A stretch of DNA of 20,140 nt from a virus. Location of the stretch: IMG/VR virus record IMGVR_UViG_3300036045_000070, positions 1 through 20,140 of that record; one strand, 5' to 3'. Of this stretch, positions 1 through 7,083 are shown one piece after another. The position numbers and the translations under genes are program-made. Below the pieces are notes generated by a model. It did no database searches and was not told the DNA's origin. It was given only the letters and a program-made list of their open reading frames with translations. Positions within the stretch are counted from its first letter, which is position 1. The number at the start of each line of letters is the position of its first letter.

Positions 1-236
1 GTCGCGACCGCGCCCGAGCGCGTCCACGTCACCGAGCCGAGTGCCGCGCCGCCCGAGGTGTACCCGTTGGCCGTCGAGAGCTGGTTCGTCACATCCGCGA
101 ACACGATGTGCGTGTCCTGATTCGGCGTGTACGAGGAGGTATGCAGGCTCACGTTCACCGTCAGGCCGGTATCAAGATCGACCTGCCGGCCGATGTTGAG
201 CGCCCACGCGTTGTACAGACTGAACGACGCGGCCAT
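1..236 (-). CDS. Phage structural protein, partial (3' end beyond window)
   Basis: This leftward gene starts with ATG at 236, overlaps the portal stop by one base (TAATG) and runs off the left edge after 78 codons. The protein opens MAASFSLYNAWALNIG and continues with a DLDTG segment and a TSSYTPNQDTH segment, followed by a Gly/Thr-rich stretch. That pattern, with Tyr-Thr-Pro-x-Gln-Asp-Thr-His and a later GYTSGG, resembles small phage virion or decoration proteins I have seen near portal and coat genes. No enzymatic motif is visible. Its place directly after the portal in the late operon supports a virion role. The exact role is unknown and the C-terminus cannot be seen. Confidence 0.7.
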   Translation of the reverse strand, partial: MAASFSLYNAWALNIGRQVDLDTGLTVNVSLHTSSYTPNQDTHIVFADVTNQLSTANGYTSGGAALGSVTWTRSGAVA

Positions 237-2467
237 TACTGCAACGCTCCGGCCGCCTCGGGCACGGCTTCTGGCATCGCCTCGACCTCACCGACCAGTT
301 CGCCATTGACGCGTCGGATGCGCACCTGCTTGCGCGTCGGGGGCGTGTTGACGAATACCTGCGTGGCCTGCTTGGCCTGAATGTCCGCAATCACCGCCGC
401 CGCCTCCGTCATGAACTGCGCCGCCATGGTCTGAATCTCCGCGACCGCCTTCTGGACCTCGGTCGCCAGCGATTCGCGGTCCGTGCGCACCTGTTCGCCC
501 TCGACCGTCGCCCCGGCCTGCGCCTGTTTCAGGATCAGATCCGCTTCGCGTTTCGTGATCTCGGCGAGCTTGCGCGCCACTTCCGCATCGAACTGCGCGC
601 GCTTCGTTTCGAGCTGCGCGACCTGCTTGTCGACTTCCGCGGATTTCTGTTCCAGTTCAGCCGATGCCTGCTGCACGAGCTGGCCGTGCTGCTGCACCTG
701 CGCCATCGCCGCCTGTGCCTGTGCCATCGCCGCCGCCACTTCCGGCGAGACCGCCTTGTCCTGCCCGATCAGTTGCTGCACTTCGGGTGGCAGCAACGCC
801 TTGATACGCTCGCTGATCTCATCCGCGTACGGCAGATCCATCGATTTCATGATCAGGTCCCCGGCCACCTGCGCGAGCGGCGGGAACGATTGCAGCATCT
901 GCGTGTACGTCTCGGCCGCCTCCTGCCGCTGCGTGGCGAAGGACGGGCCGACCGTGATCGACACGTCATAGCGCCCGCGCGCCAGATCGTTGACCGATTC
1001 GCCCGTCACCGGATTGATGACGTTGACCTCGGCATAGTCCTCAGCGCCGTCCGCCCCGAGAATGCGCACCGATTTCTGCGTGTCGTAGATCCGCGGGATC
1101 AGGTCGACCAGAATCTCCCACGTCCGGCGTACGCCCTTGGCGAGATTGTCCATGTAGTTGAAGGTCGCGATCTCGCCCTGGCGCTGCCGCGCCGTGATCG
1201 CCCGCCCGCTCGTCTCGTTGCTGCGCTGGCCGAGCGAGGCGTCGTAAATACCCGTGACGCCCTTGATGTCTTCGCTGGAAAATTCCACCTCCGCCATCAC
1301 GGCCGGCGGGATCATTGCTCCGGCCATGCGTTGCGGCGGGCCGGGTTGCTTCGGATCGGCGTTGAACATCAGGAACGGGAAATTCTTCTTGTGCGCCGTC
1401 GACCACATGGCCGTGTGTCCGAGCGCCTGCTCGGGCGTCGCCCACCACTGCGCCTGCGGGGCGAGCGCGATCGACTCGATCACGTTCGTGCGGCTGTAGT
1501 TGTAGGCACGCTGCGCGTCCTTCGCGAACCGCACCAGGCCGAACCAGCGAGTTTCGCCTTCGATGATCGCCTGATCGCCGAACACGACGACGAACGGGAA
1601 GTGTTTGCCGGCCCACTCGGTCGGACCTTCGAGGATCGCATCGCCCGAAGCGATGCACATCATGATCTTGTACGCGCGCACCGCGCGCTCGCGCACGATG
1701 CCACCCGAGGCCTCGATCAGCTCCGGCGTGAGTGTGGCCGCATCCGCCACTGCCCCGCTGCCGAGCAGCACGATCGTGCGGTCTACCGGCTCGCGCCACC
1801 AGTACTCTCCGATGCGAACGGTCTCCTCGTCCTCCCAGTCCTGCTCGTCGTCGAACGTCGATTCACTCTCGAAGTTGACGACTTCCACCTTCGGATAGCG
1901 TTCCTGATAAGCCTTCTTCGAGATGCGCTCGGTCAGGAACCAGTCCTCGGCGTCGCGCTTCATGAAGTCCTTCGCCGCCGGATCCCAATACAGGCAGAAC
2001 GGATTGCGGATCGAGGTCACGCACACGTCCTGGTCGAAGACGTCGTCCGAGACGTACTTCGTCGTCACGCGCCACGCGCCGAACCCGCCCGAGACCTGAA
2101 ATTCTGCCGCCGCGTCAATCACCGTATCACCGTCCGAGTTCTCCCAGACGTTGCGGATCAAGCCTTCCAGCACACTCGCCGTCTTGGTGTCACCGTCCTC
2201 TGCCGCCCGCACCTTGCCGCGCGGGCGATTGGCGCGCATGTCGTTGATGATCCGCTTGATCGTCACGCGCAGCTTGTTGAACTCGTACATCGGACGGTCC
2301 GAGCCACGTTCGCGGCGCACGATCGCGTCCCATTGCTGACCGGGCTCGGAGACAAACCGGATGTCGTCGATCGCCTTGCGGCGGTTGCTCTCGTCCGCCT
2401 CGTGCATCACGCGATAGCGCTCGCGAATACGCGCGATCAGGTCCTTGTGTGTCTGACTATCCGGCAC
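236..2467 (-). CDS. Portal protein, P22-like
   Basis: This 743-residue protein is the likely portal, the dodecameric ring at the capsid vertex through which DNA is packaged and released. The N-terminal half carries the usual P22-type features: a DPxx segment 'PFCLYWDPAAKDFMKRDAEDW', a YEFNKLRVTIKRIINDMR helix near residues 80-100, and a 'GVTGIYDASLGQRSNETSGRAI' segment typical of the clip/stem region. Roughly residues 575-700 form a long Ala/Gln/Glu-rich coiled coil, like the C-terminal barrel of P22-like portals, followed by a short acidic tail. Its length matches the family (about 700-750). The start is GTG at 2467, overlapping the terminase stop by 11 bases, which implies translational coupling. 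The order terminase-portal is standard. Confidence is high on family fit, not from a database search. Confidence 0.93.
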   Translation of the reverse strand: MPDSQTHKDLIARIRERYRVMHEADESNRRKAIDDIRFVSEPGQQWDAIVRRERGSDRPMYEFNKLRVTIKRIINDMRANRPRGKVRAAEDGDTKTASVLEGLIRNVWENSDGDTVIDAAAEFQVSGGFGAWRVTTKYVSDDVFDQDVCVTSIRNPFCLYWDPAAKDFMKRDAEDWFLTERISKKAYQERYPKVEVVNFESESTFDDEQDWEDEETVRIGEYWWREPVDRTIVLLGSGAVADAATLTPELIEASGGIVRERAVRAYKIMMCIASGDAILEGPTEWAGKHFPFVVVFGDQAIIEGETRWFGLVRFAKDAQRAYNYSRTNVIESIALAPQAQWWATPEQALGHTAMWSTAHKKNFPFLMFNADPKQPGPPQRMAGAMIPPAVMAEVEFSSEDIKGVTGIYDASLGQRSNETSGRAITARQRQGEIATFNYMDNLAKGVRRTWEILVDLIPRIYDTQKSVRILGADGAEDYAEVNVINPVTGESVNDLARGRYDVSITVGPSFATQRQEAAETYTQMLQSFPPLAQVAGDLIMKSMDLPYADEISERIKALLPPEVQQLIGQDKAVSPEVAAAMAQAQAAMAQVQQHGQLVQQASAELEQKSAEVDKQVAQLETKRAQFDAEVARKLAEITKREADLILKQAQAGATVEGEQVRTDRESLATEVQKAVAEIQTMAAQFMTEAAAVIADIQAKQATQVFVNTPPTRKQVRIRRVNGELVGEVEAMPEAVPEAAGALQ

Positions 2468-3728
2468 GCCTGAACGCCTTGTAGTAATCGCCGTGGTCCA
2501 CTTTCGTGCTGTTATTCATCTGGTCCGCCACCACCGCGAGATAACGGAACGCATCAGCGCCATGCGATTCGTCGTCATGCACTGGTGTCGAACCGGTCCC
2601 GGTTTCTTTGTTGATCCGTCGCCGATAGCGGCCGAGACGATTGAGCAACGGACCCGCATCGGCTTTGTCGAAGTAACAACGCGGAAACAGAAGCCGCGCC
2701 GCTCGGATGCCTTCTTCGACGCCGATATCCTCGACGATCTCCACCTGCCGCCCGAGCGCCGTCATGATTTCCTCGGCGCTCTTGCCGCTGCGGTAGTCCT
2801 TCGCGCGCCCGTCGTGCGGCAGATAGAACGTGCCGTAGCGATACGGCAGCGCCCGCAGCTCCGCGTCGTATTCGGCGAGCGTCCTGCGCCGGTCCTCGAT
2901 GTAGCGGATGATCCGAATCTCGGACGCCAACCGCTGCACGAGCACGATCGACATGTAATCGTCGTAGCCCAAGTCGAACACGGCATGGACGGGCAGCAGC
3001 GGGTCGTGCGGGACGTTCGCGAGCCGTCCGCTCGAACGCACCGCGCTCACTTCACCGAAGTAGATCGCGCCTTCGACCGCCGGGCGGCACTCGCCCTCCC
3101 AGATGTTCGCGTAGCTGTCCGGATCGCGCGCCTGCATGGCGAGGCGCTCGACGTCCAACACGTGCGGAAACCACGGGTTGTCCGACCAGTTCACCTTGAC
3201 GACCCGCGCGTTCTCCGGCGGATTCACGACGAACCGCTGATAGGTATCGTCGGTGTCCAGTTCCGGATTGAAGGACACCCAGATCTCGGACCCTTCCTTG
3301 CGAATGGTCGGAATCAAGATGTCCCACGAGCGCTTGCTGACCGCTTGGGCCTCCTCGACCCACGCGATGTCGACGCCCTCAAAGGACTTGATCGACTCAC
3401 GCGTCTGGCTCGACAGCCCCGTGAACAGGAACTCCGTGCCGTTCGCGCCGATGATCTCGGTTTTCTTGACCTCGAAGTGCGCGTCGAGCCCCATCTGCTC
3501 GATCTGCTCGCCGAGGAGCTTGTGCACGCTGTCCTTGATGGACAGTTGCACCTCGCGCGCGCAGAGGATGCGCCGCTTCGATTCGTATCCGAGCGCGATC
3601 ACCGCGCGGGCGAAGTTCCACGACTTCGCGCCACCGCGCCCGCCGTAAGCGACCTTGTATCGGCTCGGATCCAGGAGAAACCCGAGCTTTTTCGGAAACT
3701 CCCACTCAATCCGAATCAGGCCGGACAA
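2457..3728 (-). CDS. Terminase large subunit (ATPase and nuclease)
   Basis: This 423-residue DNA-packaging motor protein cuts concatemeric DNA and pumps it into the prohead. The Walker A loop is GGRGGAKS (residues 29-36), Walker B is VDIAWVEEAQ with the catalytic Glu at 125/126, and the coupling motif SFNPE follows at about 152-156. The C-terminal RNase H-fold nuclease shows Asp252 (HAVFDLGY), Asp306 (LPHDGRAKD) and the terminal Asp cluster in HDDESHGADAFRY (385-396). These fit the PBSX/Terminase_3 family. Frame and stop position force a TTG start at 3728, because an in-frame TGA lies two codons upstream. The gene overlaps the preceding putative small subunit by 23 bases and the portal by 11. 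No complete Shine-Dalgarno is well spaced, so coupling to the upstream gene is likely. Confidence 0.95.
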   Translation of the reverse strand: MSGLIRIEWEFPKKLGFLLDPSRYKVAYGGRGGAKSWNFARAVIALGYESKRRILCAREVQLSIKDSVHKLLGEQIEQMGLDAHFEVKKTEIIGANGTEFLFTGLSSQTRESIKSFEGVDIAWVEEAQAVSKRSWDILIPTIRKEGSEIWVSFNPELDTDDTYQRFVVNPPENARVVKVNWSDNPWFPHVLDVERLAMQARDPDSYANIWEGECRPAVEGAIYFGEVSAVRSSGRLANVPHDPLLPVHAVFDLGYDDYMSIVLVQRLASEIRIIRYIEDRRRTLAEYDAELRALPYRYGTFYLPHDGRAKDYRSGKSAEEIMTALGRQVEIVEDIGVEEGIRAARLLFPRCYFDKADAGPLLNRLGRYRRRINKETGTGSTPVHDDESHGADAFRYLAVVADQMNNSTKVDHGDYYKAFRRAG

Positions 3729-3972
3729 GCCTCACCACCCCAACGATGATCGGGGCCGCGCCGGGCTGCCCGCCGACGAGCACCGACTGTGCGCATTTGC
3801 CGTCCGAGCGGTTGGCGATCTCCTCGATCGCCCACTTCTCGCCCTGCTCGGCCAGCAGTACCACGTTCTTCGCGATCACGTCGTAGCCACGATCGAGCAC
3901 GCCGTCGCCCTTGGCCTCGAGCGCCCGCTGCAACGCCCGCGACCAACGCCCGGCTTCGCCACCGGCAGGCAT
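3706..3972 (-). CDS. Putative terminase small subunit
   Basis: This 88-residue protein is encoded immediately before TerL and overlaps it by 23 bases. It begins MPAGGEAGRWSRALQRALEA and has a helical core ending in 'AIEEIANRSDGKCAQ', a motif common in small phage packaging proteins (usually DRLDGKPAQ). Small terminase subunits recognise the packaging site and hand DNA to TerL. Assignment rests on position, size, helical content and this motif; no separate DNA-binding domain is obvious, and it is short for the family. The ATG at 3972 overlaps the upstream stop (TAATG). The longer open frame extending to 4419 is rejected because it would run through two neighbouring genes. Confidence 0.6.
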   Translation of the reverse strand: MPAGGEAGRWSRALQRALEAKGDGVLDRGYDVIAKNVVLLAEQGEKWAIEEIANRSDGKCAQSVLVGGQPGAAPIIVGVVRLVRPDSD

Positions 3973-4286
3973 TACTGGAACCCCAGAAGGTTGGTGACGC
4001 GGTACTCCACCTCTTGCGAGAGCTGGTTCTCCGTGTCGTGGTCCGACTGCACGGTGAGCACGCGCACCTCGGCCGTCGCGCGGTCGTTCAGGATGCGATT
4101 GACCTCGGGCAGGATCGCGATCTGCACGACCGTCGACGGCGTGAAGACCGTCCAGTCCTGCAGCATCGTGTCGCTCGCGCGATCCTTCACGCGATACCGG
4201 ACCGTCGTCGGCGTGAACGGCCGATCGTTGCGATCGAGAAAGCGCAACTCGGCGTGCACCTTCGTCTTTTCGGGGACCGTGCGCAT
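3972..4286 (-). CDS. Hypothetical phage structural protein (Ig-like, 104 aa)
   Basis: I do not recognise a named family. The 104-residue protein alternates short strand-like segments with charged turns: 'VHAELRFLDRNDRPFTPTTVRYRV', then 'QDWTVFTPSTVVQIAILP' and 'RATAEVRVLTVQ'. This looks like one immunoglobulin-like beta-sandwich. The C-terminal 'LSQEVEYRVTNLLGF' fits a further strand. It has no signal peptide or membrane segment. It lies between a structural gene (stop-start adjacent at 4286/4287) and the putative small terminase (TAATG junction), so a virion, head-completion or decoration role is likely by context only. Confidence 0.7.
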   Translation of the reverse strand: MRTVPEKTKVHAELRFLDRNDRPFTPTTVRYRVKDRASDTMLQDWTVFTPSTVVQIAILPEVNRILNDRATAEVRVLTVQSDHDTENQLSQEVEYRVTNLLGFQ

Positions 4287-4667
4287 TTACGCCGCCGCGA
4301 CCGTTACCGTCACAGTGAGCAGCCACGACTGAGCACTCGTCTTGGTGCCAAGCGACTCGACCTTGCGCGACCACATGACCCCGGAGGTCGCCGCATTGAA
4401 GATGCCGTGCTCGGCCCACGCGAAGTTCGCGTCCGCCGTGCCGTACAGCGAGCGGAACGTGAGCACGTTCGAGGTGCGCGCCGGGTAAGTCGCATCCATC
4501 GCCTTGCGCTGCTTGTTCGTCGAAGCCTGCAAGTCGGTCTGCGAAGCCGCAAAAGCCGTGGACGAGTCGCCTACGCCCAGATACGCATTCGCGTTGTTCA
4601 GCGTCGTCGGCGCATCACCGATCGCTGCCTTGGCGATCTCGATCGCGCCGTTGTTGGTCAGTGCCAT
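4287..4667 (-). CDS. Phage virion/tail-associated protein (126 aa)
   Basis: The protein opens MALTNNGAIEIAKAAIGD and contains 'NANAYLGVGDSSTAFAAS', 'TFRSLYGTADANFAW' and 'RKVESLGTKTSAQSW', ending in a Val/Thr-rich strand. This combination (LGVGDSxTAF, TFRSxxGTxDANFxWxExG, KTSAQSW) is a recurring phage protein type of unknown precise role, found among tail and decoration genes. A good ribosome-binding site (GAGG) lies about 8 bases before the ATG at 4667. It is the first gene after the terminator hairpin at 4687-4709, so its expression should depend on read-through or a local promoter. A structural role is inferred; no enzymatic residues are visible. Confidence 0.75.
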   Translation of the reverse strand: MALTNNGAIEIAKAAIGDAPTTLNNANAYLGVGDSSTAFAASQTDLQASTNKQRKAMDATYPARTSNVLTFRSLYGTADANFAWAEHGIFNAATSGVMWSRKVESLGTKTSAQSWLLTVTVTVAAA

Positions 4668-4686
4668 GTAACACCCTCACAAATGA

Positions 4687-4712
4687 GAAGGCCCGCGCGA
4701 GGCGGGCCCTTC
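4687..4712 (-). terminator. Intrinsic terminator-like hairpin, leftward
   Basis: The stem GGCCCGC/GCGGGCC (4690-4696 with 4702-4708) has a 5-base loop. On the minus strand it is followed by CTTCTCATTT, a weak U-rich tail. It sits in the 71-base gap after the stop of the 67-residue gene and before the next late gene. It is the weakest of three similar hairpins in the late region. Confidence 0.6.
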
Positions 4713-4738
4713 AGGAAGAATGGAGAAATGCGCGGCCG

Positions 4739-4942
4739 CTATCCGGCCGTTGCTCGTTTGAAAATGACGCGGGACGGCCCGTCGTCGTCCCCGGTGACGA
4801 TCTCCGCGCAGTTCGGATCGGACAGCGGGTCTTCCGGCATCACCCGCACTTCGCCGCGGCGGATGCGCTCGGCCAGTTCCGCAGTCAGCAGCGTACCGGG
4901 CATCACGTAATCGCCGTCCATCTTGACGAGTTCGTACTTCAT
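4739..4942 (-). CDS. Small hypothetical phage protein (67 aa)
   Basis: This 67-residue gene is coupled to the Trp-repeat protein gene upstream by an ATGA overlap at 4939-4942. The protein, starting MKYELVKMDGDYVMPGTLLT, is charged and acidic in the middle (RRGEVRVMPEDPLSDPN, then TGDDDG) and ends with a basic segment. I see no membrane segment, signal or metal motif, and do not recognise a family. It is the last gene before a terminator-like hairpin, so it closes a late sub-operon. A tail-assembly or chaperone-like accessory is possible, but nothing in the sequence tests that. Confidence 0.65.
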   Translation of the reverse strand: MKYELVKMDGDYVMPGTLLTAELAERIRRGEVRVMPEDPLSDPNCAEIVTGDDDGPSRVIFKRATAG

Positions 4943-5661
4943 AGAATCCTCACAACGATGCGCGCCACGCGCAGGATGATGCGAATGCGGCCGGGAAAGA
5001 CCTGCGACACCGTCGTCGCAGTGACCGCGCCGGTTTCGGTCCACGACAGACGCCAGTCTTCGGTGACATCCCGGGGGATCGCGGGGCCGATGATCTCGAC
5101 GATCGCAAACTCGCCCCACGAGACAGTCCACGTCTCGAGCGCATTCTTGAGAAGGAGCGGCACCGTGACCGCGCCGGTCTCGCCCCAAGAGACGGACCAC
5201 GTCTCCGTCGCAGTCGTCGAGACGTCGACGATGGCCGTCTCGGTCCACGCCACCGACCACGTATCGGTGCCCGCTTTCGGAAACACGCCGGACTGCGTGA
5301 GCGTGACGGACTCTATCCAGTTGATCGCCCACGTCTCGGTGCGTGCGGCGAGATTGAACAGCGTCGCCGAATCGCCCCACGTGAACCGCCACGACTCCGC
5401 GACGGAGTTCTCAAGCAGCGGCAAAATATCGCCTTCGGTCCACGACACAAGCCACGAGTCGGTGCCGGACTTCGCCGCCACATCGACGAAGACCTTGCCG
5501 AGAAACGAGCCGTACTCCCCGCGCGGGGTCGCCGTGAGCGACTGAACCGTGTACTGCTCGGTATACGTCCGTCCGCCGGTGGCTACCGCATCGGCGAGCG
5601 GCCTCGCGCCCGGCGTGCCCCGCAGCGCGAGCGCGGTAACAGCGCCGTCAAGGTTCGGCAT
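4939..5661 (-). CDS. Virion-associated protein with seven Trp-x3-Trp repeats
   Basis: This 240-residue protein has a non-repetitive N-terminus (1-65, Thr/Tyr-rich around YTEQYTVQ) and then seven copies of a 20-25 residue repeat. The core is roughly [T/A]-E-[T/S/D]-W-x-[V/L/I/F]-[S/T/A/N]-W-x-[E/D]. First-Trp positions are 70, 91, 111, 135, 155, 178 and 203, each followed by a second Trp four residues later. The C-terminus (about 222-240) is basic and hydrophobic. The regular spacing suggests stacked short beta strands or a fibrous or carbohydrate-binding array, with aromatic pairs on one face. Flanking genes are late structural genes, so it is probably a tail or surface component. I know no named family for it. 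Confidence 0.8.
   Translation of the reverse strand: MPNLDGAVTALALRGTPGARPLADAVATGGRTYTEQYTVQSLTATPRGEYGSFLGKVFVDVAAKSGTDSWLVSWTEGDILPLLENSVAESWRFTWGDSATLFNLAARTETWAINWIESVTLTQSGVFPKAGTDTWSVAWTETAIVDVSTTATETWSVSWGETGAVTVPLLLKNALETWTVSWGEFAIVEIIGPAIPRDVTEDWRLSWTETGAVTATTVSQVFPGRIRIILRVARIVVRIL
5035..5460 (-). repeat. Protein-coding repeat array (7 units, about 60-75 bp)
   Basis: Seven imperfect units encode the E-[T/S/D]-W-x3-W-x-E core of the overlapping gene. On the plus strand the DNA shows recurring versions of tc(g/c)GTCCACGa/ccacgTctcgg. Unit lengths are unequal multiples of three, so the array was kept by protein selection rather than recent perfect duplication. Confidence 0.8.
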
Positions 5662-5662
5662 G

Positions 5663-6310
5663 TCACACGATCACGAAGGTCGTGCCATTGCCCGGCGCGC
5701 TGGTGAGCGTCTGGTAGGTGAACCGGCCGCGACCGCTCGCGAGTTCGTAGTCGGTGATCTTCGTCGCCTGCCCGGCAAGCGTGCCGGACGAGAACACGAT
5801 GATCCGACCGATCCAGTGATCGGCTGTCGCCGTGGTGATGTCCGAGGCATCGAGCACCGTTGTCGTCGCCGTAAAGCCGGTGTTGTCGACGGTGCCGGTG
5901 TAGATCTGTCCCGCGCTCGCCGTCAGTTTGGTGACGGCCGGGCCGGAGGAATTGAGTTGCCGCACATCGACGCCGATGAAACCGCTCGTCGTCACGAAGC
6001 CGACGTGCACGTGATCGGCGACCACGAGGTACGAACCCGCCCACGGCAACGCGCCGGAGGCGTTCACCGAGACCTGCAGGACGCCGAGCGTATTGGTGTC
6101 GGTCGTATTGACCGGGCACGTGTACATCCCGTTCGAGCGATGCGTGCACGTGGTCGCCTCGTTCTTCTGCGCGAGCGTCGTGCCACCCTCTTTCCAGAGC
6201 AACACGTTCGCCTGCGCGATGGTGAGCGCGGTGAGCGCTGCGCCGGCGGAGTCCACGAACGGCCCGAGCAGCAGTGTCGTCGCCGTGTTCTGTTTCAGCC
6301 ATGAGATCAT
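5663..6310 (-). CDS. Phage tail/baseplate-associated protein (215 aa)
   Basis: The protein starts MISWLKQNTATTLLLGPFVDSAG and then 'ALTIAQANVLLWKEGGTTLAQKN', a beta-rich opening found in many phage structural proteins that resemble the BppU-type N-terminal domain of receptor-binding complexes. The C-terminal third carries 'TADHWIGRIIVFSSGTLAGQ' and ends 'SAPGNGTTFVIV', another recurring phage motif. There is no catalytic signature. ATG at 6310 has a GAGG about 10 bases upstream, and the gene ends one base before the next ATG. It follows a strong leftward terminator (6332-6353). A host-contact fibre or baseplate role is inferred from family resemblance and neighbours. Confidence 0.75.
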   Translation of the reverse strand: MISWLKQNTATTLLLGPFVDSAGAALTALTIAQANVLLWKEGGTTLAQKNEATTCTHRSNGMYTCPVNTTDTNTLGVLQVSVNASGALPWAGSYLVVADHVHVGFVTTSGFIGVDVRQLNSSGPAVTKLTASAGQIYTGTVDNTGFTATTTVLDASDITTATADHWIGRIIVFSSGTLAGQATKITDYELASGRGRFTYQTLTSAPGNGTTFVIV

Positions 6311-6331
6311 GGTGAGCGATCCTCAGCAATG

Positions 6332-6354
6332 AAAAAGCCCGCTCAAAGCGGGCC
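6332..6354 (-). terminator. Strong intrinsic terminator, leftward
   Basis: On the minus strand GCCCGCT-TTG-AGCGGGC (stem 6337-6343 with 6347-6353, 3-base loop) is followed directly by TTTTT (plus-strand A tract 6332-6336). It is placed between the stop of the gene ending at 6378 and the ATG at 6310. It would stop leftward late transcription unless antitermination operates. Confidence 0.88.
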
Positions 6355-6377
6355 GTGGTGAAGCGGGAGAGAGGCGA

Positions 6378-7076
6378 TCAGTGGCGTCGGAGCATGTTGT
6401 AGTACGCCACGATCGCCGCCGCGCTACCGCCACCACCCGCGGCTTCCAGCAGCGCAAACCCATACACGTACAGATTGCCGTCGGCCGTGGCATTGACCGA
6501 CGCATCGGTGTTGGTAGTAGAAGTCACGCGCCGATGCGAGAGCAGCGTCGACCCGATGGCCGTGTACCCGGTGTCGGTCGTAAACGCTGCGCCGCTGAAT
6601 CCGGCCGCCAGGGCGAGAATGAGCGCCGGTGAACCGCTGAGCGTGCCGAAGTTCCCGGAGCTGCGCGAACCCGTGCCGGTGAAATTGTGCTGCGTGACCG
6701 AACCGGCCAGATACATCGAGCCCACCGCCGCCATGCCAGAGGCCTCGAAAGCCACCACGTCCACCACGTCGCAATTCGCTCCGACCGTTTCCGTGACCGT
6801 GATCGCCGTCGAGGCCGCCTGCGTGACGGCCGCTGCAAAAACATGCTCCTGCAATCCACCGGTGCTGCTGATCCACCCGATGCGGGTGAAGGTTTCCCCG
6901 CCCGAGCGCACCGCCGTCGGTGCCGCATCGGCCGTGGGTGAGGCGTCGTAGCGATCGATGCGGATGAGGCAAATCATCGCATTGTCGATGGTCGTGTTCG
7001 ATCCGAACGCATTCGTCGTGCCGCCCGTACCGCTGAAACTGGCAGCGGTCACGCTCTGAACGATGGCGTAGGCCAT
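6378..7076 (-). CDS. Beta-rich phage structural protein (232 aa)
   Basis: The protein opens MAYAIVQSVTAASFSGTGG and is rich in Thr, Ser, Ala and Gly throughout, with repeated strand-like segments such as 'STAITVTETVGANCDVVDVV', 'ALILALAAGFSG' and 'ADGNLYVYGFALL'. This looks like a single jelly-roll or concanavalin-like sandwich, as seen in phage surface or decoration proteins. A Gly-rich linker (GGGGS) near residue 215 precedes a short basic C-terminal tail ending MLRRH. No secretion signal is visible. It lies 7 bases after the beta-helix gene and before a strong terminator. Function is unknown beyond a likely virion or surface role. Confidence 0.72.
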   Translation of the reverse strand: MAYAIVQSVTAASFSGTGGTTNAFGSNTTIDNAMICLIRIDRYDASPTADAAPTAVRSGGETFTRIGWISSTGGLQEHVFAAAVTQAASTAITVTETVGANCDVVDVVAFEASGMAAVGSMYLAGSVTQHNFTGTGSRSSGNFGTLSGSPALILALAAGFSGAAFTTDTGYTAIGSTLLSHRRVTSTTNTDASVNATADGNLYVYGFALLEAAGGGGSAAAIVAYYNMLRRH

Positions 7077-7083
7077 GGGCGAC

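Noticed and set aside
686-2473. Long open frame on the plus strand opposite the portal (595 codons)
   Set aside because: It is a GC-bias shadow of the portal: Arg/His-rich, no domain and no ribosome site.
2493-3749. Plus-strand open frame opposite TerL (418 codons)
   Set aside because: Composition is typical of an antisense shadow, and the opposite strand has a complete terminase.
3973-4419. Upstream extension of the putative small terminase frame to 4419
   Set aside because: It would overlap two clear genes completely; the ATG at 3972 has a proper TAATG junction.
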